From Thermomicrobiales bacterium (GTDB taxonomy: Bacteria; Chloroflexota; Chloroflexia; Thermomicrobiales; UBA6265), in assembly GCA_041390825.1 (NCBI GenBank), contig JAWKPF010000013.1:1-64000 (forward strand): a DNA stretch of 64,000 nt. Reading direction: 5' to 3'. The notes below the pieces were generated by a model. It did not search any database, was not told where the DNA came from, and saw only the letters and a list, made by a program, of their open reading frames with translations. Position 1 is the stretch's first letter; each line of letters starts with the position of its first letter. Made by a program: the position numbers and the translations under genes. Below are positions 23,433 through 31,631 of this stretch, piece after piece.

Positions 23433-23993
23433 CGTCGTCCCGACCGGAGCCCGCAGGCGGAGCGGAGAGACCTCTCGTTCCCTTCGCTCTTGCATCCAAG
23501 TGGAAACGGGTCTGCGGACAACAAGAGATCCCTCGACAAGCTCGGGATGACGCTTCCCCGTCGTCCCGACCGGAGCCCGCAGGCGGAGTGGAGGGACCTC
23601 TCCTCCCCATCGCTCATGCACCCAAGTGGAAACGGGTCTACGGACAACAAGAGATCCTCGACAAGCTCGGGATGACGATTTCCCGTCGTCCCGCCGAGCC
23701 TGCAGGCGGAGCGGAGGACCTCTTCTCCCATCGCTCTTGCATCCAAGTGGAACGGGTCTGCGGGCAACACGAGATCCTCGACAAGCTCGGGATGACGATT
23801 GCCCGTCGTCCCGACCGGAGCCCGCAGGCGGAGTGGAGGGACCTCTCCTCCCCTTCGCTCATGCATCCAAGCAGCAACGGGTCTGCGGACACCAAGAGAT
23901 CCCTCGGCAAGCTCGGGATGACGATTTCCCGTCGTCCCGACCGCAGCCCGCAGGCGGAGCGGAGGGACCTCTCGTTCCAGAACACCCGGTTCC
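23433..23993. repeat. Tandem repeat, period 120-126 bp, four and a half copies
   Basis: Units start at 23433, 23559, 23684, 23804 and 23930 with the word CGTCGTCCCGACCGGAGCC. Each unit continues with a GGAGGGACCTCTC block, a CATCCAAGTGGAAACGGG block, and CTCGACAAGCTCGGGATGACG at the end. Spacings are 126, 125, 120 and 126 bp. The last unit is cut after about 60 bp. Related single words occur at 37658 (CGTCGTCCCGACCG) and 44789 (CTCGACAAGCTCGAAATGACGG), so this is a local amplification of a dispersed intergenic repeat. Confidence 0.93.
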
Positions 23994-24075
23994 CAGCCGC
24001 CACCTTGTCCATCCGGAGCAGGGCATTCGACCATCCATCCGCCGCGCATCCTTTGCACCTTCCCGGGGGTCACCC

Positions 24076-25821
24076 ATGAGCCCCCGCAAGAAACAACCCG
24101 AAACCAATCTCGACATCACCGGCGTGGTCGGCGAGGTCGCCGCCACCCGCTCCGGCGACGACGTCCGCAAGCGCGGGTGGTATTGGCATTGGAACGCCAC
24201 CGTCACCCAGTTCGCTCCGCTCATCGGGCTCAAGGGCGTCGGCCTGCTCAACTCCTACACCGTCTGGACCGACCGCCGCGAGGAATCGCCCACCCGCGGC
24301 TACGCCTTCCCCTCCCAGCAAAGCGAAGCCGATTTCTATGGGGAAGACCGCGCCGAGCTCATCACCATCAACAAGATTCTCGTCGCCCTCGATCTCATCG
24401 AAATCCGCAAGGAGATGGTCGTCCGCCCAGACGAGCATGGCCGGCGCTGGAAGGTGCCCCACAACTTCTATCGCGTCAAAGACCGCGACGACGGCTACAC
24501 CCTCGATGGCGACGCAGTCATGCGCGTCGTCCGCCTTGCCGAGAAGGACAAGGCCGTCTACCGCTACCTCCATCACATCTTCTCGGAGAAGTTCAGCCCC
24601 ATCGACGCCCAGAACGTCTGGACCGGCATCCTGGCCGAACTGCGCCACGATCCAACCTGGCAGAAACTCGCTGCCAAAACCGCCGCCGATGAACGTCGCG
24701 CCAGCGAGCGCACCAAGCTCGGACATGCCTCTCGCAAGGAAAAGACCAGCGTACGTACGCACCTGAAGCCGGCTTCCGACAGCACGACTGTCGCTTCTGT
24801 GACCGCTGTGTCAGTACCTCGAACCTCTGTTGCAAACGCCAACAATGGTTCCGAATCGGATGTTGCAGACACCAACAGAGGTTCGGGCCCGATCGAGCCG
24901 ACCAACGTTGCACCCGTCATCCCAGGGGAACCGACCTCTGTTGCACCAAGCAACACGACGTATTACCAAGAGAAAACAACCACGACAACGACCCGTGACA
25001 ACACGGAACGATCGTACGATGCGAACGTATTCGGCCCCGCAAGCGCGCCCGGCGACCAACCGAATCTGGAACGGACCTTGCGCCGTTTCGCGGATGCGAA
25101 CGGCCGCGATGCCACCAGCGCGGAGCGCAAGATCCTGAAAGAACTGGCGGAACGGTTCGATCTTTCGGCACGGGAATGCGGCCGCCCCGAGCTCGCGTCC
25201 GGCTGGGCCTGGGTCTCCGCCGCGATCTATGAAGCGGTCGACTCCGGCAGCGCCTACGTCGCACCCAAGCGCGTGCGGGAGATTCTCCTGCGGTGGGAAC
25301 GCGATGGCCTGCCGTCCGATGAATCCAAAGCGGAAGCCCCCGCGCCACCCGCGCGCAGAAAGAGCACGCGTCCCCGCGCCAGGAAGGCGGCTCCGGAACC
25401 CTTCGCCGGGTCTTCCGCGCTCACCGGCATCGCGCGGGACGTCCCCGTCCTGCCGTCCTCCGAGGCCCGTGTCGCGGATCTGGCAACAGACGACGAACCG
25501 TTCGTTCCGCCGGTCTTCCCGATGGGTGAGGGGCTCACAAGCGTCCAGGCATGGAGTGCCGTCCTCGCGCTTCTGCGGCAGGGCGGCGTCACCTCCAGCG
25601 ATATCGATCTCTGGTTGCGCCCGCTCGTCCTGCTCGAGCTCATCCCGGATGGCGAGACCGACCGTCTCCTCCTCGGCGCGCCAAACCGGTCCACCGTCAC
25701 ACGTGTCGAGCAGCGCTTCACCGGTGACATCGAGCATGCGCTCGCTTCTCTCCTGGGGCGGCCGGTAGCGATCGCTGTCACGCTCACCCACGACTGGCTC
25801 GACGACCGCGCCTTCGCGTGA
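24076..25821 (+). CDS. Winged-helix protein with a C-terminal DnaA domain I-like module
   Basis: 581 aa. The N-terminal part (about 30-150) is a replication-initiator or DnaD-type winged helix (YAFPSQQSEADFYG...LITINKILVALDLIEIRKEMVV...NFYRVKDR). The middle (about 220-320) is low-complexity Thr/Ser/Asn. A second helical part (ERTLRRFADANGRDATSAERKILKELAERF) precedes a Pro/Arg-rich linker, and residues 489-570 (SVQAWSAVLALLRQGG...IDLWLRPLVLLEL...LLLGAPNRSTVTRVEQRF...LASLLGRPVAI) match DnaA domain I, including the WLRPL hallmark. No ATPase or DnaA DNA-binding domain is present. ATG 24076 was chosen; the longer frame to 23626 is only tandem repeat. Confidence 0.75.
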   Translation: MSPRKKQPETNLDITGVVGEVAATRSGDDVRKRGWYWHWNATVTQFAPLIGLKGVGLLNSYTVWTDRREESPTRGYAFPSQQSEADFYGEDRAELITINKILVALDLIEIRKEMVVRPDEHGRRWKVPHNFYRVKDRDDGYTLDGDAVMRVVRLAEKDKAVYRYLHHIFSEKFSPIDAQNVWTGILAELRHDPTWQKLAAKTAADERRASERTKLGHASRKEKTSVRTHLKPASDSTTVASVTAVSVPRTSVANANNGSESDVADTNRGSGPIEPTNVAPVIPGEPTSVAPSNTTYYQEKTTTTTTRDNTERSYDANVFGPASAPGDQPNLERTLRRFADANGRDATSAERKILKELAERFDLSARECGRPELASGWAWVSAAIYEAVDSGSAYVAPKRVREILLRWERDGLPSDESKAEAPAPPARRKSTRPRARKAAPEPFAGSSALTGIARDVPVLPSSEARVADLATDDEPFVPPVFPMGEGLTSVQAWSAVLALLRQGGVTSSDIDLWLRPLVLLELIPDGETDRLLLGAPNRSTVTRVEQRFTGDIEHALASLLGRPVAIAVTLTHDWLDDRAFA

Positions 25822-25838
25822 TCCGGCTTCCTGAGTCC

Positions 25839-26126
25839 GGGGTCCGGGGTCCGGGGTCCGGAGTCCTGAGTCCGGAGCCCTGGGCCCTGTGACGATTGCG
25901 TCGGTCGTAGCGAAGGGCCTCTGTGCCCTCCCGGTTCACGCCCACAAACACTCCGACCGGAACGGAATGCAGTGGTCGTAGCAAAGGGTTTTCCATCCTC
26001 CCGGTGCCTGTGGATACGAAACAGGAGGGCACGGAGGCCCTTCGCTACGAACACACCGCGTCACAGGGCTCCGAACTCCGGGCTCCGGGCTCCGGACTCC
26101 GGACCCCGGACTCCGGACCTCACCCC
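25839..26126. repeat. Low-complexity and inverted dispersed repeats
   Basis: The ends are runs of GGACTCCGGACCCCGG-type words. Between them, CGTAGCGAAGGGCCTCTGTG (arm 25906-25931) is repeated inverted at 26024-26049 with one mismatch over 26 bp, loop 92 bp. A weaker copy (GTCGTAGCAAAGGG) is at 25975. The same element occurs twice near 37901-37985. No gene is seen here. Confidence 0.85.
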
Positions 26127-26488
26127 CCCGCATCCAGCCGCTTCACCAACGTCTTCGGCGCCACCAACCGATAGCTCTCCTCGATCAACGAGCAGACGTA
26201 GTCCAGATCGGCGCTTCCATCGAGCGTGACCCCGATCCATCCCTTCGGTCCCACATACGGCGGCGCGTAGAACGTTTCCGGATCGCCGGAGACCAACAAC
26301 ATCTGCACGCCGGGAGCAGCCTTGCACCAGATCGAGGGCCGCTCGCCGTCTCGTTCCCGCGGCATGGCGAAGATCTTGTTCCGCACCCGAAAGGTGGGGC
26401 GCTCCCACGCTTCCACCTCATGCGCCTCTGGCAGCGACAGGCAAAACACGCGAATGGCGTCGAACATGGGGCTCGATTCGGTGATCAT
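26120..26488 (-). CDS. MmcQ/YjbR family DNA-binding protein
   Basis: 122 aa, with FDAIRVFCLSLPEAHEVEAWERPTFRVRNKIFAM and SIWCKAA...YVGPKGWIGVTLDG..DLDYVCSLIEESYRLVAPKTLVKRL, the CyaY-like YjbR fold. ATG 26488 is preceded by GGGAG; longer in-frame starts to 26662 run through intergenic repeat. The function of the family is unknown beyond reported DNA binding. It is transcribed divergently from the GH3 glucosidase. Confidence 0.88.
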   Translation of the reverse strand: MITESSPMFDAIRVFCLSLPEAHEVEAWERPTFRVRNKIFAMPRERDGERPSIWCKAAPGVQMLLVSGDPETFYAPPYVGPKGWIGVTLDGSADLDYVCSLIEESYRLVAPKTLVKRLDAGG

Positions 26489-26640
26489 CGCACTCCCGTT
26501 CTCGCATGCAGACCGCATGCGCTTTCTACATCTGCCTGGACCTTGGACCCTGGGCTCTGGACCAAATACAGTAGCATCCCACCACACGGTACCCGTCGAG
26601 CGCAACGCCGCGTCTGAAACAGGAAAAGAGAGGAACACCG

Positions 26641-28440
26641 ATGTCCATCGCCACCGAACCACGCGATCTCAACCGCAACGGAACGATCGACATCTACGAA
26701 GACCCCACCGCCCCGATCGAGGATCGGATCGAAGACCTTCTGGGCCAGATGACCATCCCCGAGAAGGTGGGGCTCATGTTCCATCACATGACCCTGTTCA
26801 ATGTCCCCTTCCCCCTGCCTCCCTCCATGGATCCAGCCCATTTCATCGTCGAACGGCAGGTGAACCATTCCGCCTTCTTCGGCGCGGGCACGGCGGTGGA
26901 GCTGGCCGAATGGCACAACGGTCTGCAGCGGCTCGCCGAATCGACCCGGCTCGGAATCCCGTTCACCCTTTCCAGCGACCCGCGGCATGGCGCCGGAGCC
27001 AACCCCATCGGCATCGCCGGGAGCCAGGCGTTCTCGGTCTGGCCGGATGCTATTGGCCTGGCTGCCGCGCGTGACCCGGAACTCACCAGGCAGTTCGCCG
27101 ATATCGCCCGGCAGGAGTACACCGCGGTTGGTATCCGCGTCTCCCTCCATCCCCAATCCGATCTCGCCACCGAACCGCGCTGGGGCCGCATCTCCGGCAC
27201 CTTCGGCGAGGATGTCGAGGTTGTCTGCGATCTGACCGAGGCCTACATCCGCGGCTTTCAGGGGGAAACCATCGGGCCCGGGAGCGTCAGCTGCATGACC
27301 AAGCACTTTCCCGGCGGCGGACCCCAGAAGGACGGTGAAGATCCCCACTTCCCCTATGGACGCGAGCAGGTCTATCCGGGCGGCGGGTTCGCCATCCATC
27401 TGAAACCCTTCGAGGTCGCCATCCGTACCGGCACGGGCCAGATGATGCCCTATTACGGGATGCCGGTGGAAACCGAATGGGAAGAAGTCGGCTTCGGATT
27501 CAACAAGGGGATCGTCACCGGCTTGCTGCGCGAGCAGCTCGGTTTCGATGGCATCGTCTGCACCGACTGGGGGTTGATCACCGATGCCGATATTGCCGGA
27601 AAACCCCTGCCCGCGCGCGCCTGGGGTGTCGAACATCTGGAGCCGATCGAGCGGGTCGCCAAGGCGATCGATGCCGGTTGCGACCAGCTCGGCGGCGAGA
27701 TCTGCACCGATCTGTTGTTGGCGCTGGTCGAGCAGGGCCGCGTCACCGAAGCTCGGCTGGATCTCTCGGCGCGCCGCATCCTGCGTGAGAAGTTCCGCCT
27801 TGGGCTCTTCGACCAACCGTATGTCGACGTCGACGCCGCGCACCGCATCTGCGGCAACGAGGGGTTCGTTCAGGCCGGTATCGCGGCCCAGCGCCGTTCG
27901 CTCGTGCTGCTGAAGAACGAGGAGATCGCAGGCGATCCGGTCTTGCCGGCTGCGTCCGACGCGCTCCTCTACATCGAGGGGATCGACGAAGACACCGCGG
28001 CCGGGTACGGTGTGGTGGTCAACACGCCGGCCGAGGCCGATCTGGCCATCGTGCGCATTGGAGCCCCCTTCGAGCCGCGTTCCGAGCTCGCGCTGGAAGA
28101 GCTCTTCCATGCCGGATCGCTCGCCTTCGACGAGGCGACGTTGGCGCATCTGCTGGAAATCGCCGCCGCGGTCCCCACCGTGGTCGCCATCGAGCTCGAC
28201 CGCCCTGCCGTCATCCCCGAGCTCACTGCCGCTGTCGCTGGACTCATCGGCGTCTTCGGCGCGTCGGATGCGGTCGTGCTCGATCTCATTTTTGGCAACT
28301 CGTCCCCCACGGGCAAGCTCCCCTTCGAGCTCCCATCATCCATGGAGGCCGTGCTGGCGCAACGTTCCGATCTTCCCGCCGATTCGAAAGATCCGCTCTT
28401 CCCGCTCGGCTTCGGTCTGAACTACGCGATGGGGTCCTGA
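26641..28440 (+). CDS. Glycoside hydrolase family 3 beta-glucosidase-like protein
   Basis: 599 aa, no signal peptide, cytoplasmic. The N-terminal (beta/alpha)8 domain shows RIEDLLGQMTIPEKVGLM, IPFTLSSDPRHG, EPRWGRISGTFGED, CMTKHFPGGGP and the nucleophile Asp309 in GIVCTDWG. The second domain (SLVLLKNEE..., GKLPFELPSS) supplies the general acid/base face. It is shorter than typical 750-aa GH3 enzymes and lacks a fibronectin III tail. ATG 26641 follows GAGAGGA. The local TetR gene is convergent, so it need not regulate this enzyme. Likely releases beta-linked glucose or xylose; specificity unknown. Confidence 0.93.
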   Translation: MSIATEPRDLNRNGTIDIYEDPTAPIEDRIEDLLGQMTIPEKVGLMFHHMTLFNVPFPLPPSMDPAHFIVERQVNHSAFFGAGTAVELAEWHNGLQRLAESTRLGIPFTLSSDPRHGAGANPIGIAGSQAFSVWPDAIGLAAARDPELTRQFADIARQEYTAVGIRVSLHPQSDLATEPRWGRISGTFGEDVEVVCDLTEAYIRGFQGETIGPGSVSCMTKHFPGGGPQKDGEDPHFPYGREQVYPGGGFAIHLKPFEVAIRTGTGQMMPYYGMPVETEWEEVGFGFNKGIVTGLLREQLGFDGIVCTDWGLITDADIAGKPLPARAWGVEHLEPIERVAKAIDAGCDQLGGEICTDLLLALVEQGRVTEARLDLSARRILREKFRLGLFDQPYVDVDAAHRICGNEGFVQAGIAAQRRSLVLLKNEEIAGDPVLPAASDALLYIEGIDEDTAAGYGVVVNTPAEADLAIVRIGAPFEPRSELALEELFHAGSLAFDEATLAHLLEIAAAVPTVVAIELDRPAVIPELTAAVAGLIGVFGASDAVVLDLIFGNSSPTGKLPFELPSSMEAVLAQRSDLPADSKDPLFPLGFGLNYAMGS

Positions 28441-28445
28441 GATAT

Positions 28446-28472
28446 CTGCGGTCCGGGGGCTCAGGACCGCAG
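28446..28472. terminator. Convergent stem-loop between GH3 and TetR genes
   Basis: CTGCGGTCC (28446-28454) pairs with GGACCGCAG (28464-28472) around a 9-nt loop. It lies between, and overlaps the end of, two converging genes. There is no T-run, so efficiency is uncertain. Confidence 0.5.
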
Positions 28473-29081
28473 CCGGTGGGGCATCACCAACAAGTCGAAG
28501 ATCTCACCCAACCGGGAAACATGCGGCACGTTGCTCGGCGTGGAGGCCCACCGCACGGTTTCTCCCAACGATGCGGAGAACAACGCCCGCGCCAGCGCCG
28601 CCGGATCGATGCCCGCCAGCTCACCCATCTCTACCGCCGCCCGGACCAACCGCTCCATTTCGTCCATATAGATCTGATTGAGCGACTCGAATCGGGCGGC
28701 AAACGCTGGATCGCCGCTCGATGTCAGCATGAAGGCCAGCAGATTGGCCTGAATCTCCCGGTCGGCGCTGATCTCCATCCGCTCCTCCGGTGGCGCCACG
28801 AACCGCGCGCGCAATGCCGCCAACGGCGATGGCGCATCGGCTTCCACGATGCGGTAATCCGCCGCCCGCAACACCAGGGTCCGGTCGAGAAACGCCAGCA
28901 GCAGCGCCTGCTTGGAGCCAAAACGGCGCACCAACGCCTGGCGCGTGCAACCTACCTCGGTGGCAATCGCTTCCAATGTGAGCGCGTCATAGCTGTTGCG
29001 CTCGATCAGGTCGTTGGTGGCTCGGAAAATGGCGTCGTCGGAAAAGACGCGCGGTCGGCCAACGTCACGATGTTGGTTCAT
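28461..29081 (-). CDS. TetR family transcriptional regulator
   Basis: 206 aa. The N-terminal HTH (about 10-60) reads VFSDDAIFRATNDLIERNSYDALTLEAIATEVGCTRQALVRRFGSKQALLLAFL, with the typical recognition helix. The rest is an all-helical ligand and dimer domain. It converges on the GH3 gene. No palindromic operator was recognised upstream, so its targets are unknown. Confidence 0.9.
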   Translation of the reverse strand: MNQHRDVGRPRVFSDDAIFRATNDLIERNSYDALTLEAIATEVGCTRQALVRRFGSKQALLLAFLDRTLVLRAADYRIVEADAPSPLAALRARFVAPPEERMEISADREIQANLLAFMLTSSGDPAFAARFESLNQIYMDEMERLVRAAVEMGELAGIDPAALARALFSASLGETVRWASTPSNVPHVSRLGEIFDLLVMPHRLRS

Positions 29082-29237
29082 AGGTTACTCCGGTGGGCAG
29101 GGGCAAGGTTGGAGGCAGCATGGCCCAGTTGCGCACCGTTCGGCGCGTCGAAAGCATCTGAGCGGATGTGAGTCACAGATAGTTTACTGCGTGGGCGCTG
29201 CGCAGGCAGCGTTTGCGGCCCCAATCGCCCGATCTGC

Positions 29238-30116
29238 TCACCGGTGCGGTTGAATTCCCAGTTCCCGCGCCACCACTTCCAGCGCGGCGATATGCTCGCC
29301 TGGGGTGCGGTATCCGGCGCGCATCGTGTTCACACAGAGATGCGTCGCACCCAACCGGCGCCATCCCTCGACATAGGCGTGCCAAACATCGGGTGAACCG
29401 CTGTTGACGTCCAGCTTCGGCTCCAGCCCGATCTCAGCCGGATCGCGTCCCGCATCGCGCGTGTAGCCCCACAACCGCTCCAGCGCCGCTGCCATCGTCG
29501 AGTCCGGTTCGCGCCAGGGAAACCAGCCGTCGCCATAGGCCGCGATCCGCCGCAGGGTTGCCTCGGCATACCCGCCGAGCCAAATGGGGATCGGCCGTTG
29601 CACCGGCAACGGGTTCAACCCTGCCTCCACCACCTGGTTCCACTGCCCGTCGAAGACGATCGATTGATTGGTCCAGAGCGCCCGCAGGAGCTTCATCTGC
29701 TCTTCAGAGCGGATCCCGCGATTGGCGAACGATTCCCCCAGCCCCTCGTACTCCACCTCGTTCCAGCCGACCCCGATCCCCAGCCGAAACCGCCCGTTGC
29801 TGAGCACATCCACTTCCGCGGCTTGTTTGGCCACCAGCGCCGTTTGCCGTTGCGGCAGGATCAGCACGCCAGTCACCAGCTCGATCCGTTCGGTTAGCGC
29901 CGCCGCGTATCCGAAAAAGACGAACACCTCGTGAAAAGGATCCCGCAGGGTGTACGGCCCGCTGAATGCTGGGCGATGGGTGATATCGGCGCTGAGCACA
30001 TGGTCGTAGGCCAGCAGATGGGTATAGCCCAGACCTTCGACCGTCTGGATGTACTCCTTGATCGCGCCGGTATCGTTGCCGAATTCGATCTGCGGGAAAA
30101 CCGCGCCAATGCGCAT
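29238..30116 (-). CDS. LLM class F420-dependent oxidoreductase
   Basis: 292-aa TIM-barrel enzyme of the luciferase-like monooxygenase superfamily. It shows MRIGAVFPQIEFGNDTGAIKEYIQTVEGLGYTHLLAYDHV at the start, LVTGVLILPQRQTALVAKQAAEVDVLSNGRFRLGIGVGWNEVEYEGLG in the middle, and IPIWLGGYAEATLRRIAAYGDGWFP. This pattern belongs to the TIGR03619-like F420 group found in Actinobacteria and Chloroflexota. Start ATG 30116 is preceded by GAAGGAGC. Substrate unknown. Confidence 0.9.
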   Translation of the reverse strand: MRIGAVFPQIEFGNDTGAIKEYIQTVEGLGYTHLLAYDHVLSADITHRPAFSGPYTLRDPFHEVFVFFGYAAALTERIELVTGVLILPQRQTALVAKQAAEVDVLSNGRFRLGIGVGWNEVEYEGLGESFANRGIRSEEQMKLLRALWTNQSIVFDGQWNQVVEAGLNPLPVQRPIPIWLGGYAEATLRRIAAYGDGWFPWREPDSTMAAALERLWGYTRDAGRDPAEIGLEPKLDVNSGSPDVWHAYVEGWRRLGATHLCVNTMRAGYRTPGEHIAALEVVARELGIQPHR

Positions 30117-30230
30117 GGTTCGTGCTCCTTCGAGGCGTCATGTGCGACGCAGGCGAAAACGATTGCAGCTATGAAGAATCGCGGCGACGCGGTCCGGGAA
30201 ACGGGGCAACGCTAAACGAGTTCACCGGTC

Positions 30231-30575
30231 CTAGTCATCGTGATCGTCGTGATCGTCATCATGGTCGGTCTTGATGATCGAACCGGTCGTCGCGTCGATG
30301 TCGACATCGACCCCGTTGTTCAAGTGGACGGAATATTGGAGCACGCCGTCCTCGCCCTCGAGCTCGACCTTGGTCACCGCCGCTCCCGCGTTCTCCGCCA
30401 GGGCAATCTCTTGCGCCCGGATCAGATCGATCGCCGGTTGCAGCATCGGATCGCCAACTACCTGATGATCGTCATGTTCATCGTCATCGGCCAGCGAGCG
30501 AAGCGGTTGTGCCGCGAGAGCGGCCAGTGCGAGCGACGTGGCTCCCGCGCCAATCAGTTGTCGTCGTGTGGACAT
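30231..30575 (-). CDS. Tat-type exported PepSY domain protein with an Asp/His tail
   Basis: 114 aa. A twin-arginine-like signal (STRRQLIGAGATSLALAALAA) ends near residue 28. The mature part has a PepSY-type fold (AIDLIRAQEIALAENAGAAVTKVELEGEDGVLQYSVHLNNGVDVDIDATTGSII) flanked by two acidic, His-rich stretches, DDDEHDDH and DHDDDHDDHDD, likely to bind divalent metal. ATG 30575 follows AAAGGAG; longer in-frame starts lack one. PepSY domains usually bind or inhibit proteases; the metal tails are inferred. Confidence 0.85.
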   Translation of the reverse strand: MSTRRQLIGAGATSLALAALAAQPLRSLADDDEHDDHQVVGDPMLQPAIDLIRAQEIALAENAGAAVTKVELEGEDGVLQYSVHLNNGVDVDIDATTGSIIKTDHDDDHDDHDD

Positions 30576-30736
30576 CGGTGTCTCCTTTGGAAATGCTCCG
30601 GCTGGCGAAGCAATCGAAGAATCCCCCTTCAACAGGGGATATCCAGTACGCTAGCTCCTGGGGGTGAACTGAACGCGAACCGGTTGGCGGTTCGCCACCC
30701 GCCGCGTTCTGCGCTGAATGGTTGAATGATCCGCGG

Positions 30737-31411
30737 ATGACCTCGTCCACGCAAACATACGATCGAATCGACTCCTTTCTCGAACGCCTGGCAATCACCC
30801 CGGCGCCTCCCAATTCGGTCAATCCCTGGTCGAGCGAAACCGTCTTCGGTCAGATTCGGCTACAGAACCTGCGCCGCTATTTCGCGCAACTGATGGAACG
30901 CGGGGTCGACACGCTTATGCTTGGTGAAGCCCCCGGCTACCTGGGATGTCGCCGCAGCGGCATCGGGTTCACCAGCGAGCCGCAGCTCCTCGGCGGTATC
31001 CCATCGCTGGAACTGTTCGGGGAGGAACGCGGCTACCAGCGTAGTGGCGAGTTCCCCGAGCTGCGCAAGGAACAATCGGCCACCATTGTCTGGGGCGAAC
31101 TGGCGCGGCTCGATTTCGTCCCGCTCATCTGGGCGTCGTTCCCCTTTCATCCGCATAAACCGGGCGCGCCCAACTCCAACCGCACCCCAAAACGTCCCGA
31201 GATCGACTTCGGGCGCCCGATCTTTCTGGAGCTGATCGAAGCGTTCCAGATCGGACGCGTCTTTGCCGTTGGCAACATCGCCCACGCCTCCCTCGCGGCC
31301 GCAGGTATCGACGCTCCCAAGATCCGCCACCCCGCCCAGGGCGGCAAGAACGATTTCGTCGCCGGCATGGAATGGATCGTCTCCCATCCGAACGATCTCG
31401 GCCGCCCGTAA
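30737..31411 (+). CDS. Uracil-DNA glycosylase superfamily protein
   Basis: 224 aa. Motif A-like LMLGEAPGYLGCRRSGIGFTSE, a conserved RP-F-E helix, VFAVGNIAHASLAAAGI and the C-terminal HPAQGGKNDFVAGM follow the UDG superfamily fold, in the branch of proteins with GEAPG in place of GQDPYH. Whether it removes uracil is uncertain because catalytic side chains differ between branches. ATG 30737 was preferred; TTG 30722 would add five residues. Confidence 0.82.
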   Translation: MTSSTQTYDRIDSFLERLAITPAPPNSVNPWSSETVFGQIRLQNLRRYFAQLMERGVDTLMLGEAPGYLGCRRSGIGFTSEPQLLGGIPSLELFGEERGYQRSGEFPELRKEQSATIVWGELARLDFVPLIWASFPFHPHKPGAPNSNRTPKRPEIDFGRPIFLELIEAFQIGRVFAVGNIAHASLAAAGIDAPKIRHPAQGGKNDFVAGMEWIVSHPNDLGRP

Positions 31412-31631
31412 ATCACCCCGGATTCATCCTCCCTGCACCCGGAATCATCGCGTAGCCGCAACCCTCCGTGGCTGCCCAACCAGGCGACGCCGAACCGACG
31501 CCCCGGTGCGCGATTCCCTCTTTCGCAGCATGCGCCCTGGGTGCGGTTCGCTCGACAATAGGCCATGATTTCGCACTGGCCGGCGCAATTCGCCGGCTGA
31601 CCTGCAGAGCGTCTACGCACGAGGAGCACCC

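Noticed and set aside
23433..23993. CRISPR array
   Set aside because: Units are 120-126 bp, nearly identical along their full length, with no short-repeat/variable-spacer structure and no cas genes nearby.
23336..24073. Minus-strand open frame of about 245 codons over the tandem repeat
   Set aside because: It only translates the repeat unit (VIPSLSRDL-type peptides), starts without a ribosome binding site and has no folded-domain character.
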